52,869 nucleotides of DNA, from assembly GCF_000429365.1 (NCBI RefSeq), contig NZ_AUBS01000029.1, forward strand, positions 1 to 52,869, given 5' to 3'. The position numbers and the translations under genes are program-made. Positions 8,055 through 16,270 of the stretch are shown here, piece by piece. The DNA is from Pseudodonghicola xiamenensis DSM 18339 (lineage in GTDB: Bacteria; Pseudomonadota; Alphaproteobacteria; Rhodobacterales; Rhodobacteraceae). Under the pieces are notes generated by a model, which did no database searches, had not been told where the DNA came from, and was given only the letters and a program-made list of their open reading frames with translations. Each line of letters begins with the position of its first letter. Positions within the stretch are counted from its first letter, which is position 1.

Positions 8055-9098
8055 TCAGTTGGAAACGGGCACGGTCACGCCGACGACCTTGCCGACGCTG
8101 TCATTCCAACGGCGAGCCCAGTCAGCACCGGCGCGGTCAGCCCAATCGGGCAGCACCTGGGTCTCAAGCACCGTCCGCGCCGTTTCCATGTCCGCCGGGC
8201 TGGCCTCGACCAGCGTCATCGACGCGGTCTCACCCGAGGTGCACTCACCCTGCCCGGTCAGGCAGGCGATGTCGTTCTCGAGGCCACCCTGCGCCGCAGC
8301 CCAGGCCTTGTCCTCAAGCCCGACCTTGACCGCAGCCTTGAGTTGCTGCTGCGCCTCGGGCGCCAGACCGTCATAGCGATCCTTGTTCATCGCGATCACC
8401 ACCGAGTCCCAGCCGCCGAGCGGCAGCGTCAGCAGGTGATCGGACACTTCCCACCAGCCAGCAGAATAGCCCGATCCGGCACCGGTCACGGCGCAGTCGA
8501 TCACCCCGCGCTGGAGCGACCCCGGCACTTCGGAGAAGGCGATGTTCACCCCTTCGGCGCCAAGCGCCTCGAGCAGCTTCGTGGTCATCCGCCCCGAGCC
8601 GCGAACCTTCTTGCCCTTGAGGTCGTCCAGCGAGGTGATGGCGCCCTTGCAGAAGACCACCTGCGGCGGATAGGGCGCGATGCCCAGAAGCTCGGCATCG
8701 AAACGGTCGTGCATGATGTCCGACACCATGGGGCGCGCCGCGTCGACCATGGCCTTGGCCTCTTGCGCCGTCATCGCGACCAGCGGCACATCGAGCCCCT
8801 CGAGCTCGGGCGCATCGCCAACCGTGTAATCGGCAACCGTCTGGCCAATGTCGAAGACCCCATCACCAAGCATGCGCAGCACGTCGCCGCCAGCGATGCC
8901 CATCTGATCGAAACTGGTGAGCTGCGCGCTGAATGCACCATCGGTCAGCTTCGGCAGCTCTTCGGTCCAGAACGGCGTCGTGAACTGCTTGTAAAGCGGC
9001 AGGTTGGACCAGCTGCCGACTACGGCCAACTGGTCTTCGGCATAGGCGGCGGAACCGAGAAGCGCGACCGTCATTGCGGTCATCATTGTCTTTTTCAT
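8055..9098 (-). CDS. dctP: TRAP transporter substrate-binding protein (DctP)
   Basis: The 347-residue protein has a Sec signal peptide (MKKTMMTAMTVALLGSAAYA, cleavage probably after residue 20) and the DctP/TAXI-like periplasmic fold. The segment LDDLKGKKVRGSGRMTTKLL (about residues 178-197) contains the conserved Arg that in DctP proteins binds a ligand carboxylate, and GVIDCAVTG follows. It therefore probably captures an organic acid. AGGAGAC lies just upstream of the ATG. It is the first transporter gene in the operon, preceded by the DUF1445 gene with a 50-base gap. Confidence 0.93.
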   Translation of the reverse strand: MKKTMMTAMTVALLGSAAYAEDQLAVVGSWSNLPLYKQFTTPFWTEELPKLTDGAFSAQLTSFDQMGIAGGDVLRMLGDGVFDIGQTVADYTVGDAPELEGLDVPLVAMTAQEAKAMVDAARPMVSDIMHDRFDAELLGIAPYPPQVVFCKGAITSLDDLKGKKVRGSGRMTTKLLEALGAEGVNIAFSEVPGSLQRGVIDCAVTGAGSGYSAGWWEVSDHLLTLPLGGWDSVVIAMNKDRYDGLAPEAQQQLKAAVKVGLEDKAWAAAQGGLENDIACLTGQGECTSGETASMTLVEASPADMETARTVLETQVLPDWADRAGADWARRWNDSVGKVVGVTVPVSN

Positions 9099-9148
9099 GA
9101 GAGGTCTCCTGTTGGGTTAATTCGTTCTGGTCGTCGGAACCGGGGGCG

Positions 9149-9964
9149 TCAGCCGGCATGAACACCGGTCAGGCGACGATCGGCCTGGCCGGAGGGGATA
9201 TCAGTCACCAGCATGTGCCCCGGGGCATGGGTAATCGCGAGAGCGGGCTTGGCGGCAACGATCGCCGCTTGCGGGGTAACTCCGCAGGCCCAGAACACCG
9301 GAATATCGCCAGGCCGGATGTCGGGCGCATCGCCATAATCCGGCTGGTGAATGTCGGCGATCCCGATCTGCGACGGATCGCCCAGATGAACCGGCGCGCC
9401 ATGGGCCAGCGGAAAACGTTGGCAGATCGAGACCGCCTGAATGGCGTCGGCCGCCGGCATCGCCCGCATGCTCACCACCACCGGGCCCGAGAACTTGCCC
9501 GCCGGTCGGGTCGCAAGATTGGTGCGATACATCGGCACGTTGCGCCCGGCCAGTTGGTGGCGCACCGGGATGCCGGCGCGGGTCAGCGCATCTTCGAAGC
9601 TGAACGAACAGCCGATGGCAAAGGACACCATATCGTCACGCCACAGATCGGCGATGTCGATGGGTTCCTCGACCAGTTCGCCGTCGCGCCACACCCTATA
9701 GAGCGGCAAGTCGTGGCGCAGGTCGATATCGCCAAGCGTCGGAAGCGCCGGATTGCCCGGCTCTCCCACCGCCAGCAGCGGACAGGGCTGCGGGTTGGCC
9801 TGGCAGAAACGCAGGAAGTCCTGGGCGTCTTCCCCGGGAAGTATCACCAAGTTGGCCTGCAGCGCATCGCCGCCATGGCCTGCTGTCGGCCCGAGGAACC
9901 GACCGTCGCGAATCTGCGCGCGCAGATTTTTGGGATCAAGGATGGAATTAGTGAGTTCGGTCAT
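9149..9964 (-). CDS. DUF1445 family protein (D-glutamate cyclase / putative hydro-lyase)
   Basis: The 271-residue protein starts MTELTNSILDPKNLRAQIRD and carries the family stretches FAIGCSFSFEDALTRAGIPV, MYRTNLATRPAGKFSGP and VSMRAMPAADAIQAV, then HLGDPSQIGI and FWACGVTPQAA. It is homologous to the region of the mammalian mitochondrial enzyme that interconverts D-glutamate and 5-oxo-D-proline; bacterial members are usually labelled putative hydro-lyase. The ATG at 9964 has GGAGGAC five bases upstream and removes an upstream extension that would run into the LysR gene. Its link to PxpABC makes a glutamate-lactam reaction attractive here. Confidence 0.88.
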   Translation of the reverse strand: MTELTNSILDPKNLRAQIRDGRFLGPTAGHGGDALQANLVILPGEDAQDFLRFCQANPQPCPLLAVGEPGNPALPTLGDIDLRHDLPLYRVWRDGELVEEPIDIADLWRDDMVSFAIGCSFSFEDALTRAGIPVRHQLAGRNVPMYRTNLATRPAGKFSGPVVVSMRAMPAADAIQAVSICQRFPLAHGAPVHLGDPSQIGIADIHQPDYGDAPDIRPGDIPVFWACGVTPQAAIVAAKPALAITHAPGHMLVTDIPSGQADRRLTGVHAG

Positions 9965-10052
9965 CGAAGTCCTCCGGTTCCAGTCAGAATCCCGCGGAAC
10001 CACCGACTGGATCAAGAGTTCATTTATCACCAAAAATGATCTAATTATGAGA

Positions 10053-10934
10053 TCAATCAGTCGCTGCCTCGATCGCCGCAAGCGTCACGGCGCGCCCGAT
10101 TTCCTCGTTTCTTTCAGGATCGTAGCAAATCCCGAACTCAAGCGGCGGCAACACCGCCTCAGGGAGAACCTCGATCTCGCGCAGCATGGCATGCGGCCAG
10201 GCCGCCACGATGGAATGCGGAATCGTGCCGATCCCGAATCCCTGCTGCACCAGATGCAGCATGGTCGCCAATGACGCGGACCCATGCACCGTGGCCGGAC
10301 GCCGCCGGCCTGAGCTGAGCCGTTCAAGCACCTGCCGGTGCGGAATGGTACTTTTCGGGAATGACACGATCGGCAGCGACACCAGATCCTCGATCCCCGC
10401 CGGGCTGGGCAAGGTGAAATGCTCAGGCGACACGAACCAGCCCATGCTCACCGGCGGCAGTGGCGCCAGCACGATGCCGCGCGGCGCCTGATCGCGCAGC
10501 AAGATCGCGACATCGAGCGCATCGTCCTTCAGTGCCTGCTCCATCTGGTCCGAGGTGTCGACCGAGATCTCGAAACGCAACATCGGGTGACGGTGGCCCA
10601 GGGTGGTCAACATACGCGGCAGGATCGTGTGGGTCATCGTCTCGGCCACGCCAAGCCGAACGACCCCGGCCATCATGCCCTGTGTCAATTCCTCGACGAT
10701 CCGATCCCGCTGCGCGACAAGCACCTCGCCTTCGTCGCAAAGCCTGCGCCCCGTCGCGCTGAGCCGCACACCGCGCCCGTCGCGTTCAAAAATGGTGATC
10801 CCCATCCGATCCTCGAGATGCCGGATTCGCCGGGAAATCGCCGATTGCGCCAGCCCCGTCGCGTCCGAGGCCGCACGGAAGCCGCCATATCGCACAACGG
10901 AGCGGATGATTTCGATGTCTTTGAAGTCGAACAT
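10053..10934 (-). CDS. LysR-family transcriptional regulator, probable regulator of the TRAP-pxp operon
   Basis: The 293-residue protein has the N-terminal LysR helix-turn-helix (FKDIEIIRSVVRYGGFRAAS then SQSAISRRIRHLEDRMG-like text) and a periplasmic-binding-like effector domain beginning around residue 90 (VVRLGVAETMTHTILPRML). The ATG at 10934 is the natural start, since upstream sequence in this frame lacks similarity. Unusually for LysR genes, it is not divergent from its likely targets: it reads in the same direction as the DUF1445-dctPQM-pxp genes, 88 bases ahead of them. The 88-base gap (9965-10052) is AT-rich and could hold the operon promoter and operator. Confidence 0.9.
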   Translation of the reverse strand: MFDFKDIEIIRSVVRYGGFRAASDATGLAQSAISRRIRHLEDRMGITIFERDGRGVRLSATGRRLCDEGEVLVAQRDRIVEELTQGMMAGVVRLGVAETMTHTILPRMLTTLGHRHPMLRFEISVDTSDQMEQALKDDALDVAILLRDQAPRGIVLAPLPPVSMGWFVSPEHFTLPSPAGIEDLVSLPIVSFPKSTIPHRQVLERLSSGRRRPATVHGSASLATMLHLVQQGFGIGTIPHSIVAAWPHAMLREIEVLPEAVLPPLEFGICYDPERNEEIGRAVTLAAIEAATD

Positions 10935-11120
10935 GGCGAAGCGTAATGCCCTGCGCGGCCCCGCTGTCAAGCGATTGCGCCAGGTTGCCAACAGGGCCAC
11001 GGAGGGACATCCTTGCCCCGGCAATTGTCATGGCAAGGTCGGCCGCAAGATCGCCACCGGATAGGACCGCATGCCTGCGCGAAGCGACCGGCACGCCGCA
11101 AGCCGCCTCCCCTCCTCCGA

Positions 11121-12014
11121 TCAGAACTGCAAGGGGTCCACCCCGACGATCCAGTCAAGAAAGCTCTGCGCGGTCCGTGACGTCGGTGTCGCCGCAGTGA
11201 CGAAATAGCCGGTCCCCAGATCGACCTCTCCACCCGGCCACATGCGCAGCGCCCCCTCGCGGACCGCCCCGGCAGCGATCGAACGCCACCCCAGCATAAG
11301 ACCACGCCCGTCCAGCACAGCCTGCGCCGCCTGCACATAATTGTTGAAGCTCTGCCCAGCCAGCCGGGCGCGATTGACGCCGCGGGTGCGCAGATAGTCC
11401 TCCCACCCGGCCCAATGCTGGTTGTGCGGGCTTCGCACATGGATCAGCGGCGCACGGTCCAGCCCCACGCCTTCGGCCAACAGCCGTTCGACCAGCGCCG
11501 GCGCACCCACGGGGCAAACCTGTTCATCGAACAGCTTCATCGTTCTTCCTTCGAGCCAGGCGCCAGTGCCATAGCGCACGGCAATGTCGATGCCCGGCGC
11601 AAGATGCGGCAGGTCAGTGGAGGGCGCCTGCACATTGACGGTAACCTCAGGATTGCGGGCGTAGAAATCCGGCAACCTCGGCATCAGCCAATACGTCGCC
11701 ATGCCAAGGGTGCAGGACACGGTGATCTGACTGTCGTCTTGTCCGCTGAGGCTCCGGATATCCTCCAGCGCGGCCGAGATCTGCCCCAGACCATCCCGCA
11801 CCGCGCGGGCCAGCAGCTCACCCGCCTCGGTCAGCCGCGCCGGACGCGTGCTCCGGTCGAACAGCGCCATACCGACATGGGCCTCCAGTGCCTTGAGCGC
11901 CTGGCTGATCGCCGGCTGCGTCACGTTGAGCCGCGCAGCCGCCTGCCGCATCGACCCATGGCGTGACACCGCTTCGAAGGTGGTCAGCAACCGTAATGGA
12001 GGAAGGGAGCTCAA
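11121..12014 (-). CDS. LysR-family regulator (GcvA type), divergent from the gamma-butyrobetaine hydroxylase gene
   Basis: This 297-residue protein starts MSSLPPLRLLTTFEAVSRHG with a helix-turn-helix at about residues 18-40 (SMRQAAARLNVTQPAISQAL), and a GcvA-type effector domain with DIAVRYGTGAWLEG. The start is TTG at 12014; a stop lies shortly upstream in frame and no ATG fits. It is transcribed away from the oxygenase gene, with 117 bases between the two starts, the classic LysR arrangement. It is therefore the most likely regulator of the oxygenase-aldolase pair, responding to gamma-butyrobetaine, carnitine or a related compound. Confidence 0.9.
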   Translation of the reverse strand: MSSLPPLRLLTTFEAVSRHGSMRQAAARLNVTQPAISQALKALEAHVGMALFDRSTRPARLTEAGELLARAVRDGLGQISAALEDIRSLSGQDDSQITVSCTLGMATYWLMPRLPDFYARNPEVTVNVQAPSTDLPHLAPGIDIAVRYGTGAWLEGRTMKLFDEQVCPVGAPALVERLLAEGVGLDRAPLIHVRSPHNQHWAGWEDYLRTRGVNRARLAGQSFNNYVQAAQAVLDGRGLMLGWRSIAAGAVREGALRMWPGGEVDLGTGYFVTAATPTSRTAQSFLDWIVGVDPLQF

Positions 12015-12078
12015 AACTTCACCATTTGCTTAAGTTATCTTCAGGCTAATCCGTCTGTTTCGAAAATGAAAGACGTGA

Positions 12079-12119
12079 GATGTTGGTTTCACACTCCTTC
12101 ACAACACTCCCCCAACATC
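12079..12119 (+). promoter_or_regulatory. inverted repeat in the leader of the hydroxylase gene
   Basis: GATGTTGG at 12079-12086 and CCAACATC at 12112-12119 form a perfect 8-base inverted repeat separated by 25 bases, ending 12 bases before the oxygenase ATG. It could be a regulator site or an mRNA stem close to the ribosome binding site. Confidence 0.4.
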
Positions 12120-12131
12120 CTGAGATACAAC

Positions 12132-13271
12132 ATGAATGTGATGACGCCTCCGGTCTCGACCCCCTCCCTGAAGGAAAAGGGCCTTGATATCATCCTGTCC
12201 GACGGCAGCCCCCATTACTTCAATTATTTCTGGCTGCGCGACAATTGCCCGGCCTCGTTCAACGCCGATACGCGCGAACGCAGCTTCGACATTTTCCATC
12301 TCGACGCAGCGCCGCGCGCCGCCAACGCGAAGATCGACGGCGACGCGCTGGAAATCGTCTGGGAGGGTGAGGATCATGTCACCCGCTTTCCGCTGAGCTG
12401 GCTTGAAAGCTACAAGGAAGCTACGCCGCGCCCGGATCCCTCGGACCTGCCGCGCCAGGCCTGGTACAGCGATCACTACCCCGATGTCCCCCGCTTCAGC
12501 CAACCCGAGCTGATGGCCGACCCCGCCGCGCGAACCCGATGGATCGAGGCGATGCTGGTCAAGGGCTTCGTGATCCTGACCGACATGCCCGACAGCGACG
12601 CCGGCCTGACCGAGACCGCAAGCCTGATCGGCCAGGTCCGGCCGACCTTCTTCGGCGATTACTTCGACGTGCGCACCCATATCAACCCGACCAACACCGC
12701 CTATACTGCGGCGGCGCTGGAGCTGCACACCGACACCCCCGCCGAGGAACACGCGCCGGGCGTCCAGTTCCTGCATTGCCGGGTCAATTCTGTGCAGGGG
12801 GGAGAAAGCCTCTATGCCGATGGCGTGGCGGTGGCGAACGATTTCCGTCACCGCGATCCAGAGGGCTTCAAGCTGCTGTCTGAAATCGCCATCCCCTTCT
12901 ATTGCGAACACGACGACTATGACATGCGCTCGCGCCAGACCGTGATCGAACTGGACCAGCATGGCGAAGTCTCCGGGCTGACCATCAGCCAGCACATGCT
13001 GGATATCATCGACCTGCCCCAGGATCTGCTGGACAGCTATTATCCCGCCTTCTGCCGGTTCGGTCGGATGCTGCAGGAAGACAAGTACATGATGCGGTTC
13101 CTGATGAAGGCCGGCGAATGCATGGTGTTCGACAATCACCGCATCGTGCACGGGCGCGCGGCCTATTCGGCAACGAGCGGCGACCGCTATCTGCGTGGCT
13201 GCTATACCGACCGAGCCGAGATGCGATCGACCTATCGCGCGCTGGTCAGCGAAGGACGGTTCAAGCGATGA
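12132..13271 (+). CDS. gamma-butyrobetaine hydroxylase-like Fe(II)/2-oxoglutarate oxygenase
   Basis: The 379-residue protein has an N-terminal DUF971-like domain (about residues 10-100, with FNYFWLRDNCPASFNAD) and a C-terminal TauD/TfdA double-stranded beta-helix. The iron ligands are seen as His199 and Asp201 in ELHTDTP and His340 in RIVHGR. The 2-oxoglutarate-binding Arg is probably in GDRYLRGCY. Such enzymes hydroxylate gamma-butyrobetaine to L-carnitine, or trimethyllysine. The Cys-rich zinc site usual in the N-terminal domain is mostly absent: only one Cys remains. The ATG at 12132 is preferred over an upstream ATG at 12066, as residues before it have no family match. It is coupled by a four-base overlap to the aldolase gene. 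Confidence 0.88.
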   Translation: MNVMTPPVSTPSLKEKGLDIILSDGSPHYFNYFWLRDNCPASFNADTRERSFDIFHLDAAPRAANAKIDGDALEIVWEGEDHVTRFPLSWLESYKEATPRPDPSDLPRQAWYSDHYPDVPRFSQPELMADPAARTRWIEAMLVKGFVILTDMPDSDAGLTETASLIGQVRPTFFGDYFDVRTHINPTNTAYTAAALELHTDTPAEEHAPGVQFLHCRVNSVQGGESLYADGVAVANDFRHRDPEGFKLLSEIAIPFYCEHDDYDMRSRQTVIELDQHGEVSGLTISQHMLDIIDLPQDLLDSYYPAFCRFGRMLQEDKYMMRFLMKAGECMVFDNHRIVHGRAAYSATSGDRYLRGCYTDRAEMRSTYRALVSEGRFKR

Positions 13272-14014
13272 CTGCGGCCCCTCTTCATACCCTGCCGGAC
13301 CCGGCCCAAGATCCTGTCGCGTTGCGGCAGGACCTCGCCGCGGCGTTTCGCATCTGCCACCAGATGGGCTGGAGCGAATCCGTCGGCAACCACTTCAGCG
13401 CCGCGGTTTCAGAGGATGGAGCCCGTTTCCTGCTCAATCCACGTTGGCAGCATTTCGCAACCATCCGGCCCGAAGACCTGCTGCTGCTCGATAGCCACGA
13501 CAAAACCGTGCTGAGCCGCCCTGACGCGCCCGATGCCTCGGCCTGGTGCGTGCACGGGACCCTGCACCGACGCAAGCCAGAGGCAAAGGTGATCCTGCAT
13601 TGCCATTCGCCCTATGCGACAGCGCTCTCCTGCCTTGCCGATCCCACCATGGTCCCGATCGACAACAACACCGCCCGTTTCCATGGGCGAACCGCCTATG
13701 ATCTCGATTTCGGCGGCATCGCCGATGCCGAAGAGGAAGGCGAGCGGCTGGCAGAGGCACTTGGCGACAAGACCGTGCTGATTATGGGCAATCATGGCGT
13801 GAGCATCGTCGGGGAAACCGTGGCCGATGCCTTCGAAGATCTCTATTTCTTCGAGAAAGCTGCCCAGACTCTGATTCTCGCCCGCTCGACCGGCGAGAAA
13901 CTGGCCGTCCTGTCCGACGCGGTTGCACAAAATACCGCCGATGGCTGGCGCGCCTATCGTGGCATGGCCGATCGCCATTTCGCCTTTCTCAAGTCCCAGC
14001 TTCCTGCCCTTTAG
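13268..14014 (+). CDS. class II aldolase/adducin-family protein
   Basis: The 248-residue protein has the metal-binding signature HCHSPYATALSC (about residues 113-124) and the downstream GNHGVSIVG motif of the fuculose-phosphate aldolase/adducin fold. Members use zinc or another divalent metal for aldol cleavage, epimerisation or decarboxylation. The ATG overlaps the oxygenase stop by four bases, so the two proteins are probably made together. No class II aldolase is part of the textbook carnitine pathway, so its substrate is unknown. A hydroxylated oxygenase product would be a logical substrate for retro-aldol cleavage, but that is inference only. Confidence 0.9.
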   Translation: MTAAPLHTLPDPAQDPVALRQDLAAAFRICHQMGWSESVGNHFSAAVSEDGARFLLNPRWQHFATIRPEDLLLLDSHDKTVLSRPDAPDASAWCVHGTLHRRKPEAKVILHCHSPYATALSCLADPTMVPIDNNTARFHGRTAYDLDFGGIADAEEEGERLAEALGDKTVLIMGNHGVSIVGETVADAFEDLYFFEKAAQTLILARSTGEKLAVLSDAVAQNTADGWRAYRGMADRHFAFLKSQLPAL

Positions 14015-14108
14015 GGCAGACCTTGCGATTGCGCCGGGGCCCTGTCGCGGCCCCGGCTACCTGGCCTCCCTGCGTCTCCTGCATTACGCTCTGGAGGCGC
14101 AACAGCTT

Positions 14109-15029
14109 ATGGAGGCCCCCATCAAACGATTTCCGTCCATCCAGGCGCTGCGCGCCATCGAGAGCGTTTCCCGCAACGGTGCGCTCTGGCTCGCAGCCGA
14201 AGAGCTGAACGTCACCCGTAGCGCGATCAGCCATCAGCTCCGGCTGCTTGAACGCGATCTGGGGTTCAAAATTCTCGAACGGGTCGGCAACCGTACCGTG
14301 GTCACTCCCCGCGCCCGGACCTATGCCGAAGACGTAGGCCGTGCATTGAGCATGATCGCCAGCTCCTCGGCGCGGGCCAGCCAGCACGGGCTGAGCGGAC
14401 GACTGACGGTCAGCGCGCCGCCGGGCTTCGTCTCGGCCTGGCTCTGCCTGCATGTCCGTGACTTTATCGAGGAAAACCCAGAAGTCGTGCTGAACATCGT
14501 CAGCGCCCGCAACCTCGCCGATACCAGCAACCCCGAGGCCGATACCTTCATCACCTTCGGTGATGATGCCCGGCCCCATGTCCATGCCGAACCCTTGCTG
14601 GCAGTGGAATTCACCCCCTTGTGCAGCCCCGCATATCTGACGCGCTTCGAAGGTTTCAGTGACCCGCGCCATCTCGAACGCGCCACGCTGCTGCATATGT
14701 ACGACTTCACCGACTGGCGGAAATGGATGCAGCTTTCCGGCCTGCCGATGGAAAACGCCAACCGGGGCGTCTGCTATTCCGACATGAACATCGTGCATAC
14801 TGCCGTTCTGGCCGGCGAAGGAATCGCGATCGGCGACACCGTGCTTTGGCGCAACGACCTGGAAAACGGCAAGCTGATGCGACCATTTGCCCGTTCTTTG
14901 CACTCGGATACCGGGTATTTTCTCTGTACACCTGAGGAGAGCTTGGAAAACCCGATCGTCACGGAATTCCATAACTGGTTGAAAACACGCTTGGAAGTGA
15001 ACCGTCTTCACCCAGAAAACACAGCCTGA
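14109..15029 (+). CDS. LysR-family transcriptional regulator
   Basis: The 306-residue protein starts MEAPIKRFPSIQALRAIESV and has a LysR helix-turn-helix (NGALWLAAEELNVTRSAISH, about residues 23-42) with an effector domain from about residue 95 (LSGRLTVSAPPGFVSAWLCL). It is GcvA-like. It sits between the oxygenase-aldolase pair and the ABC transporter operon, reading in the same direction as both. It is the likely regulator of the transporter, whose upstream region holds a symmetric operator-like site (15034-15069). Confidence 0.9.
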   Translation: MEAPIKRFPSIQALRAIESVSRNGALWLAAEELNVTRSAISHQLRLLERDLGFKILERVGNRTVVTPRARTYAEDVGRALSMIASSSARASQHGLSGRLTVSAPPGFVSAWLCLHVRDFIEENPEVVLNIVSARNLADTSNPEADTFITFGDDARPHVHAEPLLAVEFTPLCSPAYLTRFEGFSDPRHLERATLLHMYDFTDWRKWMQLSGLPMENANRGVCYSDMNIVHTAVLAGEGIAIGDTVLWRNDLENGKLMRPFARSLHSDTGYFLCTPEESLENPIVTEFHNWLKTRLEVNRLHPENTA

Positions 15030-15033
15030 CAAA

Positions 15034-15069
15034 TTTCATTTGCCTCCCTATTCAATAGGTTTCATTTGC
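15034..15069 (+). promoter_or_regulatory. composite operator: direct 10-mers flanking a palindrome
   Basis: TTTCATTTGC occurs perfectly at 15034-15043 and again at 15060-15069. Between them CCTATTCAATAGG (15047-15059) is a perfect 6+1+6 palindrome. The arrangement lies in the 104-base gap before the ABC transporter operon, about 65 bases ahead of its start codon. It looks like a regulator-binding region, possibly for the LysR protein encoded just upstream. Confidence 0.5.
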
Positions 15070-15133
15070 AGTCTTTCCTCCGGCTTCCCTACGCTTGAGA
15101 CACTGTGGACAAGAACCAGAAAGCGAGGCGATT

Positions 15134-16162
15134 GTGGCAAGCACAACGCAAATCGAAGTGTGTTCGATCGGGAAGAAATACGGTAAATTCAAAGCGTTGG
15201 GCGATATCAACCTGGGTATCGCCGAGGGTGAATTCCTGTCGTTGCTTGGCCCCTCGGGCTCTGGCAAGACAACGCTTCTGACGCTGATCGGCGGCTATGA
15301 CGCCCCCAGCTCGGGGCGCCTTCTGTTCGACGGTCAGGACATGACGAACTGGCCGGCAAAACAGCGCGGTTTCGGCATGGTGTTCCAGGGCTACGCGCTG
15401 TTTCCACATCTGACGGTCGCCGAGAACATCGCCTTTCCCCTGAAGGTGCAGAAGCGGTCGAAGGCACAGATCGCCGACCGCGTCGCCCAGATGGTCGAGA
15501 TGGTCGGCCTATCCGGTCACGAAGCGAAAAAGCCCACGGCGCTTTCGGGCGGCCAGCAGCAACGGGTGGCCCTGGCCCGCGCCCTGGCCTATGAGCCGAA
15601 AGTGCTGCTGCTGGACGAACCCTTCTCGGCGCTCGACAAGAACCTACGCGGCCAGATGCAGGAAGAACTGCGTCGTCTGCACCGCGACCTGGGCACGACC
15701 TTCGTCTTCGTCACCCACGATCAGGAAGAGGCGCTGGCGCTCTCGACGCATATCGCCATCTTCAACCATGGCGAACTGCAGCAGATCGGCACCCCGGAAG
15801 AGGTATACGAGCGACCGGCCAACCGCTTCACTGCCGAATTCCTCGGCGACATCAACCTGCTGTCGCTCGACGGCAGCACCGGCTGCTTGGCCGAAACGGC
15901 GATCGAGTTGCCGAAGACTATCGCCGGGCAAAGCCACCTCGCCATCCGTCCCGAACATATGCGCCTCGCCGCCGATGACGATGCGATCCAATTGCCGGTG
16001 CGGCTGCGCGATCGCGTCTATCTCGGTTCGAAATCCAGGCTTCTCCTGGAAACCAGCGGGGGAGAGGAGCTGATGCTCTATCTCGACAACGACCCCACCG
16101 ACATGCGCCCCGGATCGGAACTCCGGGTCGCATGGGATGCCCGCGACAGCTTCGCGGTCTGA
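15134..16162 (+). CDS. ABC transporter ATP-binding protein (PotA-like), quaternary-amine/polyamine type
   Basis: The 342-residue ATPase shows Walker A LLGPSGSGKTTLL (about residues 36-48), the Q-loop MVFQGYALFPH, signature ALSGGQQQRVALARAL, Walker B VLLLDEPFSALD and the His switch FVTHDQEEALALS, followed by a C-terminal TOBE-like regulatory domain. The GTG start at 15134 is chosen since the sequence before it has no family match and GAGG lies five bases upstream. It powers uptake of the substrate bound by the next gene product. Placement in a carnitine cluster suggests gamma-butyrobetaine or carnitine as substrate. Confidence 0.92.
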   Translation: MASTTQIEVCSIGKKYGKFKALGDINLGIAEGEFLSLLGPSGSGKTTLLTLIGGYDAPSSGRLLFDGQDMTNWPAKQRGFGMVFQGYALFPHLTVAENIAFPLKVQKRSKAQIADRVAQMVEMVGLSGHEAKKPTALSGGQQQRVALARALAYEPKVLLLDEPFSALDKNLRGQMQEELRRLHRDLGTTFVFVTHDQEEALALSTHIAIFNHGELQQIGTPEEVYERPANRFTAEFLGDINLLSLDGSTGCLAETAIELPKTIAGQSHLAIRPEHMRLAADDDAIQLPVRLRDRVYLGSKSRLLLETSGGEELMLYLDNDPTDMRPGSELRVAWDARDSFAV

Positions 16163-16187
16163 CCTCACCCCACAAAAAATCTCTGAT

Positions 16188-16208
16188 CCGGGCCACCGCG
16201 TGACCCGG
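16188..16208 (+). other. intercistronic stem-loop between ATPase and binding-protein genes
   Basis: CCGGG (16188-16192) pairs with CCCGG (16204-16208), in the 108-base gap before the binding-protein gene. There is no T-tract. It may protect the mRNA end or set the higher expression that binding proteins usually need. Confidence 0.3.
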
Positions 16209-16270
16209 GCCGGCGTCTCGCATCCCAAGGTCAGCAACCAAAACAACAAACCCAACAGGAAAGTGAGAAC

